Below are positions 7,645-15,652 of a DNA stretch of 18,069 nt, in pieces. The translations under genes and the position numbers were made by a program. The notes under the pieces are model-generated. The model saw nothing but the letters and a program-made list of their open reading frames with translations, was not told the DNA's origin and did not search any database. Origin of the DNA: Methylacidiphilum sp. (GTDB lineage: Bacteria > Verrucomicrobiota > Verrucomicrobiia > CAIQCK01); contig DYDC01000020.1 in the NCBI GenBank assembly GCA_020718125.1, forward strand, positions 1 to 18,069, read 5' to 3'. Position 1 is the stretch's first letter. Every line of letters starts with the position of its first letter.

Positions 7645-9633
7645 TTATGACGGTCGGGTTGCTTCCTCGACCAAATCTATGACGTCTTTGATTGCCAGTT
7701 TGCCTTCCAGGCCCGCGGTCTTGAGCGCGTCCTGGAACATCACCGAATCCTTCGGGCACGCCACGACCAGCGTGGTCACGCCCAACGCCGCCGCTTCGCG
7801 CACGCGGCTTTCGGACGGGCGCTCTTTCACGCCCTCCACGTCCTCCATCCAGATGCGCCCGCCGCCAGCGCCGCAGCAGTAACTGCGGTTGAAACTGCGC
7901 GGCATCTCCACCAGCTCCGCGCCGACGGCCTTCAACACGCGCCGCGCGGGTTCGTAAATGTTGTTGTAGCGGCCGAGGTAGCAGGGGTCGTGATACGTCA
8001 CCTTGCCCGCGACCTTGCGCGCGACCTGCAGCTTGCCCTCCTGGACCAGTTGGTCGAGCAGCTCGGTGTAATGCACCACCGTCACGCTGTCGTCCTCGAA
8101 TTTGTATTCGTTCTTGAGCGTGTTGAACGCGTGCGGGTCGGTCGTGACGATGGTCTTGAACTTCGCCTTCGCCATCGCCTGGAGGTTCTTGTCCCGCAGC
8201 ATCTCGAACAAGCCTTCCTCGCCGATGCGGCGCACGTCGTTGCCGGCGTTGCGTTCGCCTTCGTAGAGCAGGCCGAAATCCACGCCGCCAGCCTTGAATG
8301 TGTTCGCCGTCTTGCGCGTGATCTCCTCCAGCCGCGGGTCGAACGACGCGTAGTCGCCGACGAACCAGAGATACTCCACCGGCTCCTTGCGCGCATCCTT
8401 GACCTTCCAGCCAAGCGGTTGCGTCCACTTCGCGCGCATCCGGTCGGACTTGCCGAACGAGTTGCCGTAGCGGTTGAAGTTGTTCAGCGCGTCCTGGACC
8501 GTCTTGGCCATCTGGCCCTCGGTGACGAGGTGGCGGCGCAACTGGATGATGATCGGCAGTTGCTCGTTGAGCACCGCGCAACGTTCCATGCACGACATGC
8601 ACGTCGTGCAGGCCCAGATTTCGTCCTCGGTGATCGTCTCGCCGATGAGCTTGGGCGAACCGTTGCCGTTCTTGGCGAGGCCGGCGCCGATGATGTGCTT
8701 CTTGAGTTTCTGGACAAGCTGCTGCGGCTCCAGCGGAAAACCCGCCGTCGCCGCGGGGCAGGCGCGGTCGCAACGGCCGCATTCGGCGCACGAGAAACCG
8801 CTGAGCAGTTGTTTCCACGTGAACTCGCTCCACTTCGTCGAGCCGGCGGCCATCTCCTCGCTGCCGCCCGCGATGCCGAGATCGCCGGCGGGACGGAGGT
8901 TGCCGAAGAAGACGTTGAACGGCGACGCGAGCAGGTGCAGGTGCTTCGAGTAGGGCAGATAGACCAGGAAGAACAACACCGTGACCATGTGCATCCACCA
9001 CATGCCCTTGGCCCAACCGTGGGCGCTCTCCACCGGCATCTTCGCGAACGCCGCGGCCGCCATGCTGCCGAACGGCGTCCAACCGCTCCAGGTCTTGCCT
9101 TCGCCGACCAGCCGGAAACCCGCGCCGAACAGCGTCGTCAACATCAGGATACCGATCAGCGTCAGGATTAAATTCGCGTCCCAGCTCAGGTGCAGGTGCG
9201 CCGGCGGGAAAAACACGCGCCGCACCACCGCCGCGCCGAGCGAGACGATGACCGCCACCGAAAACACATCGAGGAAGAACGCCGCCACGCCGACTTCGTC
9301 CGGATACGGCGCCGGCAGCGCCGGCGCCAGCCCGCGCACGAGGCTCCAGTTGAAGCAGACGACATAGACCACGAAGCCCCAGAAGATCAGGAAATGCGGC
9401 AGGCCGATGCTGCGTTCGTTGAAGAGCCGCGGCTGGAGCAACACGTGCCGGGCGAAATACAGCACGCGCTTGCCGGGCTGGTCGAAGCGGTTTTCCGGCC
9501 GCGCCTTCAGCAGCAGGCCGATCAGTTGCCACGCGCGAAAGCCGAACACCCCGAACGCCGCCAGAGTCAGCGCCCAGAGCACCGCCACGCCGGGCAGGCC
9601 CATCAGCGAGATTCTGACTGGATCGAGGTCCAC
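7645..9633 (-). CDS. Membrane-bound ETF:menaquinone oxidoreductase-like (EMO) FeS protein
   Basis: This 662-residue protein fuses a NarI/HdrE-like membrane domain to an HdrD/GlpC-like part. About five hydrophobic helices (roughly 12-42, 78-100, 115-137, 153-175, 208-228) contain histidines (H80, H205, H215) that could bind heme b. Two [4Fe-4S] motifs follow: C282/C285/C288/C292 and C342/C345/C348/C352. Two CCG regions come next. The first has lost its cysteines. The second keeps C551, C586-C587 and C626 but has CPKD where CPxC is usual. Such proteins next to etfBA have been described as EtfAB:menaquinone oxidoreductases in Geobacter and syntrophs. The start is GTG, 6 nt after the etfA stop. 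The role inferred is electron exchange between EtfAB and the quinone pool. Confidence 0.85.
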   Translation of the reverse strand: MDLDPVRISLMGLPGVAVLWALTLAAFGVFGFRAWQLIGLLLKARPENRFDQPGKRVLYFARHVLLQPRLFNERSIGLPHFLIFWGFVVYVVCFNWSLVRGLAPALPAPYPDEVGVAAFFLDVFSVAVIVSLGAAVVRRVFFPPAHLHLSWDANLILTLIGILMLTTLFGAGFRLVGEGKTWSGWTPFGSMAAAAFAKMPVESAHGWAKGMWWMHMVTVLFFLVYLPYSKHLHLLASPFNVFFGNLRPAGDLGIAGGSEEMAAGSTKWSEFTWKQLLSGFSCAECGRCDRACPAATAGFPLEPQQLVQKLKKHIIGAGLAKNGNGSPKLIGETITEDEIWACTTCMSCMERCAVLNEQLPIIIQLRRHLVTEGQMAKTVQDALNNFNRYGNSFGKSDRMRAKWTQPLGWKVKDARKEPVEYLWFVGDYASFDPRLEEITRKTANTFKAGGVDFGLLYEGERNAGNDVRRIGEEGLFEMLRDKNLQAMAKAKFKTIVTTDPHAFNTLKNEYKFEDDSVTVVHYTELLDQLVQEGKLQVARKVAGKVTYHDPCYLGRYNNIYEPARRVLKAVGAELVEMPRSFNRSYCCGAGGGRIWMEDVEGVKERPSESRVREAAALGVTTLVVACPKDSVMFQDALKTAGLEGKLAIKDVIDLVEEATRPS

Positions 9634-9639
9634 GGCTCT

Positions 9640-10608
9640 TTACCCCTTTCGCGCTTTGATTTTCTCGATGAGCGCCGGCGCGATCTCCAGCGCGTCGCCG
9701 ACGATGCCGTAGTGGGCCACGTTGAAGATCGGCGCGGCGGCATCGGTGTTCACCGCGATGATGCACTGCGAGTTCTTCATACCCTCGACGTGCTCCGGCG
9801 CGCCGCTGATGCCGAGCGTCACGTAAAGTTTCGGCTTCACCAGCATCCCCGACTTGCCGACCTGGCGCGACAACCCCAGCCAGCCTTGGTCAATCACCGG
9901 CCGCGAACCGCACACCGCGCCACCCATCGTGGCGGCCAGTTCCTCGGCCAGCTCGATGTTGTCCCTGGTCTGGATGCCGCGGCCAACCGCGACGAGGAAA
10001 TCCTTCTGCGTGATGTCCACATCGGACGTTTCCGGTTCGAGATATTTCTTGAAACGCACCTTCGGCGCGGCGAGCGACACGGCCACGTCGGTGATGTTTG
10101 CCGGCTTGTCGGAGCGGCCCTGCTCGACCGAACGCGCGCCGGGCAGGATGCCGATGATCGCGGGCTTGGCGGCGGCGGTGACGGCGGCTTCCATCTTGCC
10201 GCCGTAAAGCACGCAGGTCGCGGTCAGGTTGCCGCCGTCGGCCTTGAGGTCTTTGCAGTAATTGAGGAACGGCACGCCGAGTTGCGCCGCGAGCACGACG
10301 CCGACGTCCACCGACAAGTTCGTCAACGGCACCAGCACGGCGGCAGGCTGTTTTTCCCCGATGAGTTGCGCGAGCGCCGTCGCGGCGTTCTCCGGCACGG
10401 GATCGGCCAGCGCCGCGTTGTCGGCGTAAAGCACCGTGTCGGCCGCGCCCAGCTTCTGCGCCAGTTCGCGCGCGTTGCTGCCGAGCAGGACGGCTTCGAG
10501 CGGCGCGCCGGATTGGGTGGCGACCTCGCGGCCCAACGCCAGCAGTTCGAAAGTGATCTCGGAGACTTGTCCCCGCCCCGCTTCAGCTAAGACCCAGATG
10601 TTAGCCAT
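9640..10608 (-). CDS. etfA: Electron transfer flavoprotein subunit alpha
   Basis: EtfA binds FAD and, with EtfB, shuttles electrons between dehydrogenases or other donors and membrane or bifurcating partners. This 322-residue protein has the EtfA layout. The N-terminal domain begins MANIWVLAE. The C-terminal FAD-binding domain carries RPVIDQGWLG, QVGKSG, LYVTLGISGAPEH and the NTDAAAPIF segment typical of the family signature. The start is well supported by AAGGAG 8 nt upstream, which overlaps the etfB stop region. It sits between etfB and the EMO-like gene, so the most economical partner is that membrane protein. No acyl-CoA dehydrogenase is encoded in the window, which leaves the second electron partner open. 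Confidence 0.95.
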   Translation of the reverse strand: MANIWVLAEAGRGQVSEITFELLALGREVATQSGAPLEAVLLGSNARELAQKLGAADTVLYADNAALADPVPENAATALAQLIGEKQPAAVLVPLTNLSVDVGVVLAAQLGVPFLNYCKDLKADGGNLTATCVLYGGKMEAAVTAAAKPAIIGILPGARSVEQGRSDKPANITDVAVSLAAPKVRFKKYLEPETSDVDITQKDFLVAVGRGIQTRDNIELAEELAATMGGAVCGSRPVIDQGWLGLSRQVGKSGMLVKPKLYVTLGISGAPEHVEGMKNSQCIIAVNTDAAAPIFNVAHYGIVGDALEIAPALIEKIKARKG

Positions 10609-10620
10609 GTTCGTGTCTCC

Positions 10621-11394
10621 TTAGAGCAATCCCCGTTTCGCCAGAAGCTCGCAGAGCTTGTCGGCTACCTCGTCGGCGGAGCCTTCGAGCATCTCGGCAT
10701 GGCCGGTGACCCGCGGCTTGGCCATCTGCTGCACCTCGACTCCCGCCGCCGCTTCGACCGCCGGAGCATCCACGCTCTCGATGGTCTGGGACTTCATCGC
10801 CGCGCGCACCTTCGCGACCGGCACGTAACGCGGCGGTTTCTCGGCGGCCTGAATGCCCAGCACCGCCGGCGTCGGCACGTCGTATTCGCCGCGCACGCCG
10901 CCGGCAAACTCTTTGACCACCGTGGCGGTCTTGTCGGCGAGGGTCGCCTGCGTCACTACGCCGGCGTAGGGCCAGCCGAGTTTCTGCGCAATCGGCGCGG
11001 CCAACAGGCCGTCGAGATCGTCTATCGCCGACACACCCGTGAGGACCAAATCCACCGGCAGCAGGCCCGGCGTCTTCGCGATTGTCTCGCCGAAGAGCCG
11101 CGCCGCCATCTGCGTGCTCGAGACCGACCCGGCGCCGCAGATTTTCACCGCGCGGTCGGCGCCTTTTGCGAGCGCCGTGAACAGCACGTCGTCAATGTCC
11201 GGCGCGTCGAGCGTCAGGAGCGTGACTTTGCCGCCATGCTTGTCCTTCAGCAGCAACGCCTGCTCCAGCGCGTGATCGTCGCGTTCGTTCAGGATCGTGC
11301 GCAGGAAACCGGTGTCGAGCGACTTGCCGTCGGAGCCGACTTCCAGCTCCTCGACCACGTCCGGCACCACCTTCATCAATACGAGGATGTCCAC
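10621..11394 (-). CDS. etfB: Electron transfer flavoprotein subunit beta
   Basis: This 257-residue EtfB pairs with EtfA. Recognisable features are the opening MDILVLMKVVPD, the NERDDHALEQALLLKD segment, GADRAVKI, the DLVLTGVSAIDD strand-loop and LGWPYAGVV, all in the family order. The start is GTG, preceded by GGAGGA about 7 nt upstream and lying 3 nt after the stop of the CCG protein gene. In bifurcating Etf complexes this subunit carries the extra flavin. I cannot tell from sequence alone whether this pair bifurcates. Its position between hydrogenase/CCG genes and an EMO-like gene argues for a role in linking hydrogenase-Hdr electrons to quinone. Confidence 0.94.
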   Translation of the reverse strand: MDILVLMKVVPDVVEELEVGSDGKSLDTGFLRTILNERDDHALEQALLLKDKHGGKVTLLTLDAPDIDDVLFTALAKGADRAVKICGAGSVSSTQMAARLFGETIAKTPGLLPVDLVLTGVSAIDDLDGLLAAPIAQKLGWPYAGVVTQATLADKTATVVKEFAGGVRGEYDVPTPAVLGIQAAEKPPRYVPVAKVRAAMKSQTIESVDAPAVEAAAGVEVQQMAKPRVTGHAEMLEGSADEVADKLCELLAKRGLL

Positions 11395-11397
11395 GGT

Positions 11398-12606
11398 TCA
11401 GTCCTCCATTGCTTCAGCCAACAGTTCGACCACGTCACGGACCACCATGCGCTTGTCGCCGCCCACGACCTTGAGGGCGTCTTCGAAGCGCGACACTTCA
11501 TAAGGGCAGGACACGGCGAGCGCGTTCGCGCCGGTGTCGAGGGCCTCCTTCACACGCCGCTCGCTGAGCCGTTCGTAGCCTTTCGCCGCGTAATATGTGT
11601 CCAGCCACATCCCGCCGCCGCCGCCGCCGCAACAGATCGAGTTCACGCCGCTGTGGGTCATCTCGACCAGCTTCACGCCGGGGATCGCCGCCAGCAACGC
11701 GCGCGGCTCGTCGTAAAAACCGTTGTGCCGGCCGAGCGCGCAGGCGTCGTGGTAGGTGACGGTGTAATCGAGTTTCTTGGTCAGCTTCGGTTTGATCCGC
11801 GCCAGGTGCTGCGCGAAGAACGGCGTCGAGTGATGCACCTCGAAGTCGAACCCGGCCGCCGGATACTTGCGCTTGAAGGCGTCGTAGGCGTGCGCGCCGC
11901 CGGTGACGATGCGCTTGAACTGGTATTTGCGCAGCAGCTTCACGTTCGAGTCGGTGAGCATGTCGAACAGCCCCGTCTCGCCGACCAGCCGCGCGCATTC
12001 GCCGGCGCACTTCTCCTCATTGCCGAGGATCGCGAAATCAATGCCGAGCGCCTTGAAGAGTTTCGCCGTGGCGCGGTTGGCGTCGTTGCCGCGCGGGTGA
12101 TACGCCGGGTAGCACTCGACGAACCACAGCACGTCCACCGGCCGCTTGATCTCCGAGATGACCGGCACGGGCACGGGCGAGGACTTGGCCCAAAGCGCGC
12201 GTTTGCGGGGCGACTCGCCCATCGGGTTGCCGTAACGCATCGTGTTTTCGAGCGCCTTCTGCAACTCGGCGGGCACTTCCTTCAGGCGCGTGAAAACCTG
12301 TTCCTTCACCAGCGGCAGGAGCACCTCGGTGAGCTTGATGCCGCGCGGGCATTTGGCCATGCAGGCGTAGCAGGTCACACAGTTGAGCAGTCCGGGACTG
12401 GCGAAGACTTCCTCGATCAACCCCGCCTCCAACATCGTGATGATGGCCCGCGGCGGGAACCCCATCTCGTCGCCGTAAGGGCAGGTGGCCGCGCAGGTGC
12501 CGCACTGCATGCAGCTAAACACCTTCCGGCCTTCGGGGAAGTTGGCGAGGTTCGCCAGCGTCATCACGCCGGCGTCGCTGTCAGCCGTTGCAGTTGCGTT
12601 GCTCAT
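11398..12606 (-). CDS. Soluble HdrD/GlpC-like (Fe-S)-binding CCG protein
   Basis: This is a 402-residue cytoplasmic iron-sulfur protein. Two complete 4Fe-4S motifs (C32/C35/C38/C42 and C76/C79/C82/C86) are followed by two CCG-like domains. The first keeps C165, C200 and C204 but lacks the CC pair and has glycines (VTGGAHAY) where the last cysteines belong. The second has C289, C325-C326 in a run of glycines, and C367, with CPYE instead of CPxC. I chose ATG 12606 because AAGGA lies 7 nt upstream; a longer frame to 12741 would overlap mvhA and begin with non-conserved sequence. The protein parallels the soluble half of the EMO-like protein and may link MvhAGD or EtfAB to an Hdr-type disulfide site. 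The exact role is unknown. Confidence 0.88.
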   Translation of the reverse strand: MSNATATADSDAGVMTLANLANFPEGRKVFSCMQCGTCAATCPYGDEMGFPPRAIITMLEAGLIEEVFASPGLLNCVTCYACMAKCPRGIKLTEVLLPLVKEQVFTRLKEVPAELQKALENTMRYGNPMGESPRKRALWAKSSPVPVPVISEIKRPVDVLWFVECYPAYHPRGNDANRATAKLFKALGIDFAILGNEEKCAGECARLVGETGLFDMLTDSNVKLLRKYQFKRIVTGGAHAYDAFKRKYPAAGFDFEVHHSTPFFAQHLARIKPKLTKKLDYTVTYHDACALGRHNGFYDEPRALLAAIPGVKLVEMTHSGVNSICCGGGGGGMWLDTYYAAKGYERLSERRVKEALDTGANALAVSCPYEVSRFEDALKVVGGDKRMVVRDVVELLAEAMED

Positions 12607-12625
12607 GGCCACATCCTTGGAGGTT

Positions 12626-14152
12626 TCAGCCCTGGCGGATTTCCTGAACCAGTTCGCGTTTGTAGTCGTAGATGCGCGCGATGAGCGGCATCTGGCCGGG
12701 CAGCGCGTGCGTCGCGCAGCCGAGACACGGGTCGTAGGCACGGAACGCCATCTCCACCATGTTCAGCAGGCCGTCGGTGACGTTGCCGTTTTTGATGAGG
12801 CCCTTGGCGGCGCGGTCCACGCTCATCGCAATGCGCGCGGCGTTGTTGGCGGTGGCGACGATCATGTTCGCCATCGTGATGAGGCCGCGCTCGTCGGTCT
12901 TGTAATGATGGAAGAGCGTGCCACGCGGCGCCTCGACGATGCCCATGCCTTCCGTCGGCGTAGCGGTCGGGACGCGGCGCACGTCGGGACTGGTGATTTC
13001 GGGATCGTTGATCAATTCCTCGATGCGCTCGGCGGCCTGGATCATCTCGACGACGCGGGCGTAGTGGTTGGCCAGCGTGAAGTGGACCGGTTTGCCGCCG
13101 AGGGTCTTGAAGTATTCCTCGTAAGCGGCCTGGGCCTTGGGCGTGGCCATGCCGTCGGCGGCATTGAGGCGGGCCAGCGGCGCGACCGAGTAGATGCTCG
13201 TGTCGGGGCCTTCCTCGAATCCTTTCCAGCCGCGCGGCTTCAGGAAGGTGAACTTCATGTAGCTCCACGGCTCGACGTGCTCGGCGACGTAATCGCGATA
13301 CTGCTGCGCCGTGAACTTGCAGATCTCCTTGCCGTTGCAGTCCACGACACGGACTTTGCCGTCGTAGAAGTTGACGCGGTTCTTCTCGTCCACCTGGCCC
13401 ATGTAACAGGTCTTGTGGGTGTAGGCGTCGGAGGTGATGAGCTTCACGTAGTCGCTGTTGCCGAGGACGATCTGCTTGAGCACCGCGAGCGTCCACTCCG
13501 CGAACTCGACGCCGTCCTTGGCGAGTTGCTTGAACTTCGCCAGGTCCCCGGCTTTGAGCGCCTTCGAGACGCCGCCGGGCAGGCCGAGCACCGGATGGAT
13601 GACCTTGCCGCCAAAGTAGCTGATCAGTTCGCGCAGACGGCGGCGCGTGCTGATGACTTTCTTACCGGCTTCGAGGCCGACCTTGCCGATGACGCCGACG
13701 ATGTTGCGCTCGGCGGCGGGGGCCTGCGGGCCGACGATGAAGTCGGGGCCGCCCAGCACGAAGACGTGCAGCGCATGGTCTTCGAGCATGAAGGTGTTAT
13801 AGACCAGCTCGCGAATCTTCCGTCCGGCGCTGGTCGGCTCGACTTTGTAGAGATCGTCGAGGGCCTTGGTGGAGGCCATGTGGTGCGCGGTGGGGCAGAC
13901 GCCGCAGATGCGCGAGGTGATTTGCGGCATGTCCTCGGCGGGCCGGCCCAGCGAGAAGACCTCGAAGCCGCGCAGTTCGGGCACCTGGAAATAGGCGCGT
14001 TCGACATCGCCATTCTGGTCGAGGAACACGTCAATCTTGCCGTGGCCTTCGAGGCGGGTGATGGGGTTGATGCTGACGTGGCGCTTCTGTTGGTAGGCCG
14101 CATTGGCGCGGGCGCCGGCTTCGTTCCATGCTTTTGGGGGCTCAGGGTTCAT
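12626..14152 (-). CDS. mvhA: [NiFe] hydrogenase large subunit (MvhA-like, group 3c type)
   Basis: This is the 508-residue catalytic subunit of a cytoplasmic [NiFe] hydrogenase. The N-terminal L1 motif RICGVCPTAHH (C83, C86) and the C-terminal L2 motif DPCLGCATH (C476, C479, H482) supply the four Ni/Fe ligands. After H482 there is a 26-residue tail, as expected for a precursor trimmed by a maturation endopeptidase after nickel insertion. No hyp genes or protease are in the window. With mvhD and mvhG directly upstream, and hdrABC in the same run, this fits the MvhADG-HdrABC type. It starts 2 nt after the mvhG stop, with AAGGA 9 nt before the ATG. The reaction is reversible H2 oxidation to protons and electrons. 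The call is strong. Confidence 0.95.
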   Translation of the reverse strand: MNPEPPKAWNEAGARANAAYQQKRHVSINPITRLEGHGKIDVFLDQNGDVERAYFQVPELRGFEVFSLGRPAEDMPQITSRICGVCPTAHHMASTKALDDLYKVEPTSAGRKIRELVYNTFMLEDHALHVFVLGGPDFIVGPQAPAAERNIVGVIGKVGLEAGKKVISTRRRLRELISYFGGKVIHPVLGLPGGVSKALKAGDLAKFKQLAKDGVEFAEWTLAVLKQIVLGNSDYVKLITSDAYTHKTCYMGQVDEKNRVNFYDGKVRVVDCNGKEICKFTAQQYRDYVAEHVEPWSYMKFTFLKPRGWKGFEEGPDTSIYSVAPLARLNAADGMATPKAQAAYEEYFKTLGGKPVHFTLANHYARVVEMIQAAERIEELINDPEITSPDVRRVPTATPTEGMGIVEAPRGTLFHHYKTDERGLITMANMIVATANNAARIAMSVDRAAKGLIKNGNVTDGLLNMVEMAFRAYDPCLGCATHALPGQMPLIARIYDYKRELVQEIRQG

Positions 14153-14154
14153 GC

Positions 14155-15129
14155 TCAGGCTTCCTTTGGAAGGTTGACTTTGCGGCGCAGCGTGGATTTC
14201 GCGAGGCCGTAGCGATAGAAGGTGCCGATCGGGTCGGGAATGCCGGCCAACGTCTTGGCGATGCCCGCCTCGTCCTTGGCGGCGACGTTGGCGGCGAGCG
14301 AGGACATGATCTTCATGCCCTGGTCATGCACGCGCGAGGTGCCGCCGAAGCAGCCGGTGCAAGGCATCCCGCCGGTGGTGCAGGCCGCCTCGCAACCGCT
14401 GCGGGTGGCCGGTCCCATGCAAACCACGCCCTGGGCGAGGAAACATTTGTCGTCCATGAGGAGTTGGTGCGGGCGCTTGAACTCGACGAAGCTGATGTCG
14501 TTCGGCTTCGTTTCCTTGCGCGGGCACTCGTTGCAAAGCGCAATGTCGGGCGCGATGACGGAGCCTTTGGGCGGCAGCTTGCCTTCGAGCAACGCGGTGA
14601 CGGCGAGTTTGGTCAGCTTCGGCGTCGGCGGGCAGCCGGGGACGTAGTAGTCCACGTCCACGACCTGATCCAACGAGCGCACGACGTTGTGAAGTTGCGG
14701 CAGCGTGGTCTCGCGGCCTTCTTCGGTGAACGACGTCTGCGGGCGGACCTTCTTCTCGTTCGCGATCGTCGGGCAATCCTCGTAGTTGAACTTGAGGATT
14801 TGCTCGCGCGGGAACTGGTTGGCCATGCCGGGAATGCCGCCGCTGACGGCGCACGCGCCGTAAGCGATGAGGAACTGGCTCTTGCGGCGCATCAGCCTGG
14901 CCATTTCCTCCTGCTCGGTGGAGCGGATGGCGCCGTTGAGCAGCGTGGCGACGATGGACTTGTCGGGCATCGCCTCGATGTCCTTGTATTTGAAGTCCAT
15001 CGCGACGGGCCAGAGGACGATGTCCACGACCTCGACGACGCCGAGGATGTCCTCGGCGAGGTCCACGACGGTTTCTTCGCAACCTCCGCACGAGGCGCAC
15101 CAGTAAAAAGCGACTTTTGGCTTAGGCAT
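14155..15129 (-). CDS. mvhG: [NiFe] hydrogenase small subunit (MvhG-like)
   Basis: This small subunit passes electrons from the Ni-Fe site to MvhD. It has 324 residues when read from ATG 15129, which has AAGGAG 7 nt upstream; an upstream in-frame extension to 15204 has no such support and no conserved residues. The proximal cluster ligands are C11, C14 (CASC), C93 (GACAVSGG) and C166 (PGCPP). Eight further cysteines (C199, C202, C229, C237, C246, C250, C257, C260) fit two more [4Fe-4S] clusters, giving three in total. There is no Tat signal peptide, so the enzyme is cytoplasmic. The start overlaps the end of mvhD by 8 nt. Confidence 0.94.
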   Translation of the reverse strand: MPKPKVAFYWCASCGGCEETVVDLAEDILGVVEVVDIVLWPVAMDFKYKDIEAMPDKSIVATLLNGAIRSTEQEEMARLMRRKSQFLIAYGACAVSGGIPGMANQFPREQILKFNYEDCPTIANEKKVRPQTSFTEEGRETTLPQLHNVVRSLDQVVDVDYYVPGCPPTPKLTKLAVTALLEGKLPPKGSVIAPDIALCNECPRKETKPNDISFVEFKRPHQLLMDDKCFLAQGVVCMGPATRSGCEAACTTGGMPCTGCFGGTSRVHDQGMKIMSSLAANVAAKDEAGIAKTLAGIPDPIGTFYRYGLAKSTLRRKVNLPKEA

Positions 15130-15652
15130 GGACGGTCTCCTTCTTTCCGTGGACGGCGCAACCGCAGCCACTCGCGGCCTCGGTGGCGGCGACGTGGGCG
15201 GCAAAATGTTCCATCTCCGAATCCCACTCGTTGAACTTCTTGGGCATGCCGAGCGGGCCGAGTTTCTTGACGGCTTCGGCCATCTCGTTGACGACGCGCT
15301 TGACCTTTTCGCCCTCGGCGGCGGAGATCCATTCGAGGCGCACGCGCTCCTTCTCGACGCCCATGTCGTCGAGCATCCGTTTCAGGAGGTCAAAACGCCG
15401 GAGCATCTTGTAGTTGCCCTCGACGTAGTGGCAATCGCCCGGGTGACAGCCGCCGATGAGCACGCCGTCGGCGCCCTTGGCGAGCGCGTCGCAGACAAAC
15501 TGCGGGTCCACGCGCCCCGAACACATCAGGCGGATGACCCGGATGTTGGGGGCGTATTTCATGCGTGAGACGCCAGCGAGGTCCGCGGCGGTGTAGGTGC
15601 ACCAGTTGCAGAAAAACGCGACGATGCGTGGTTCCCAATTCTCGTTCGACAT
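15122..15652 (-). CDS. mvhD: MvhD-like [2Fe-2S] protein linking hydrogenase to HdrA
   Basis: MvhD (FlpD family) is a small iron-sulfur protein that transfers electrons from the hydrogenase to HdrA. From ATG 15652, with AAGGAG 9 nt upstream, it has 176 residues; a TTG at 15679 is also in frame but less likely. The family motifs are FFCNWC (C15, C18), RLMCSGR (C44), C54 and GGCHPGDCHY (C69, C74). The protein is longer than the roughly 140 residues I expect for MvhD, because of a C-terminal tail that ends in a Cys-Gly-Cys (C163, C165) and a charged stretch. It is the first gene of the minus-strand redox run. Confidence 0.92.
   Translation of the reverse strand: MSNENWEPRIVAFFCNWCTYTAADLAGVSRMKYAPNIRVIRLMCSGRVDPQFVCDALAKGADGVLIGGCHPGDCHYVEGNYKMLRRFDLLKRMLDDMGVEKERVRLEWISAAEGEKVKRVVNEMAEAVKKLGPLGMPKKFNEWDSEMEHFAAHVAATEAASGCGCAVHGKKETVHA

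Noticed and set aside
5266..7650. Long plus-strand open frame (794 codons) opposite hdrA
   Set aside because: It is the antisense shadow of hdrA and the start of the kinase gene in GC-rich DNA. Its translation is Arg/His/Ala-rich without any domain, whereas the minus strand encodes clear HdrA motifs.
7625..9766. Minus-strand 713-codon frame overlapping the EMO-like gene
   Set aside because: A different frame from the gene with transmembrane and CxxCxxC motifs. The translation is Arg/Gly-rich noise.
10699..12684. Plus-strand 661-codon frame over etfB and the CCG gene
   Set aside because: No recognisable motif and low-complexity composition. The opposite strand encodes EtfB and a CCG protein with correct ribosome sites.
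12607..12741. N-terminal extension of the CCG protein
   Set aside because: The extra 45 codons overlap the end of mvhA, contain an Arg/Ser/Thr-rich stretch and have no ribosome site. ATG 12606 has AAGGA at 7 nt.
15130..15204. N-terminal extension of MvhG
   Set aside because: It overlaps mvhD and is a Pro/Arg-rich stretch. ATG 15129 has AAGGAG at 7 nt, and the CASC motif then falls at the normal position for a small subunit.
5608..15652. Selenocysteine in HdrA or in the hydrogenase large subunit
   Set aside because: The key positions are encoded by ordinary cysteines, and no in-frame TGA occurs inside these genes.
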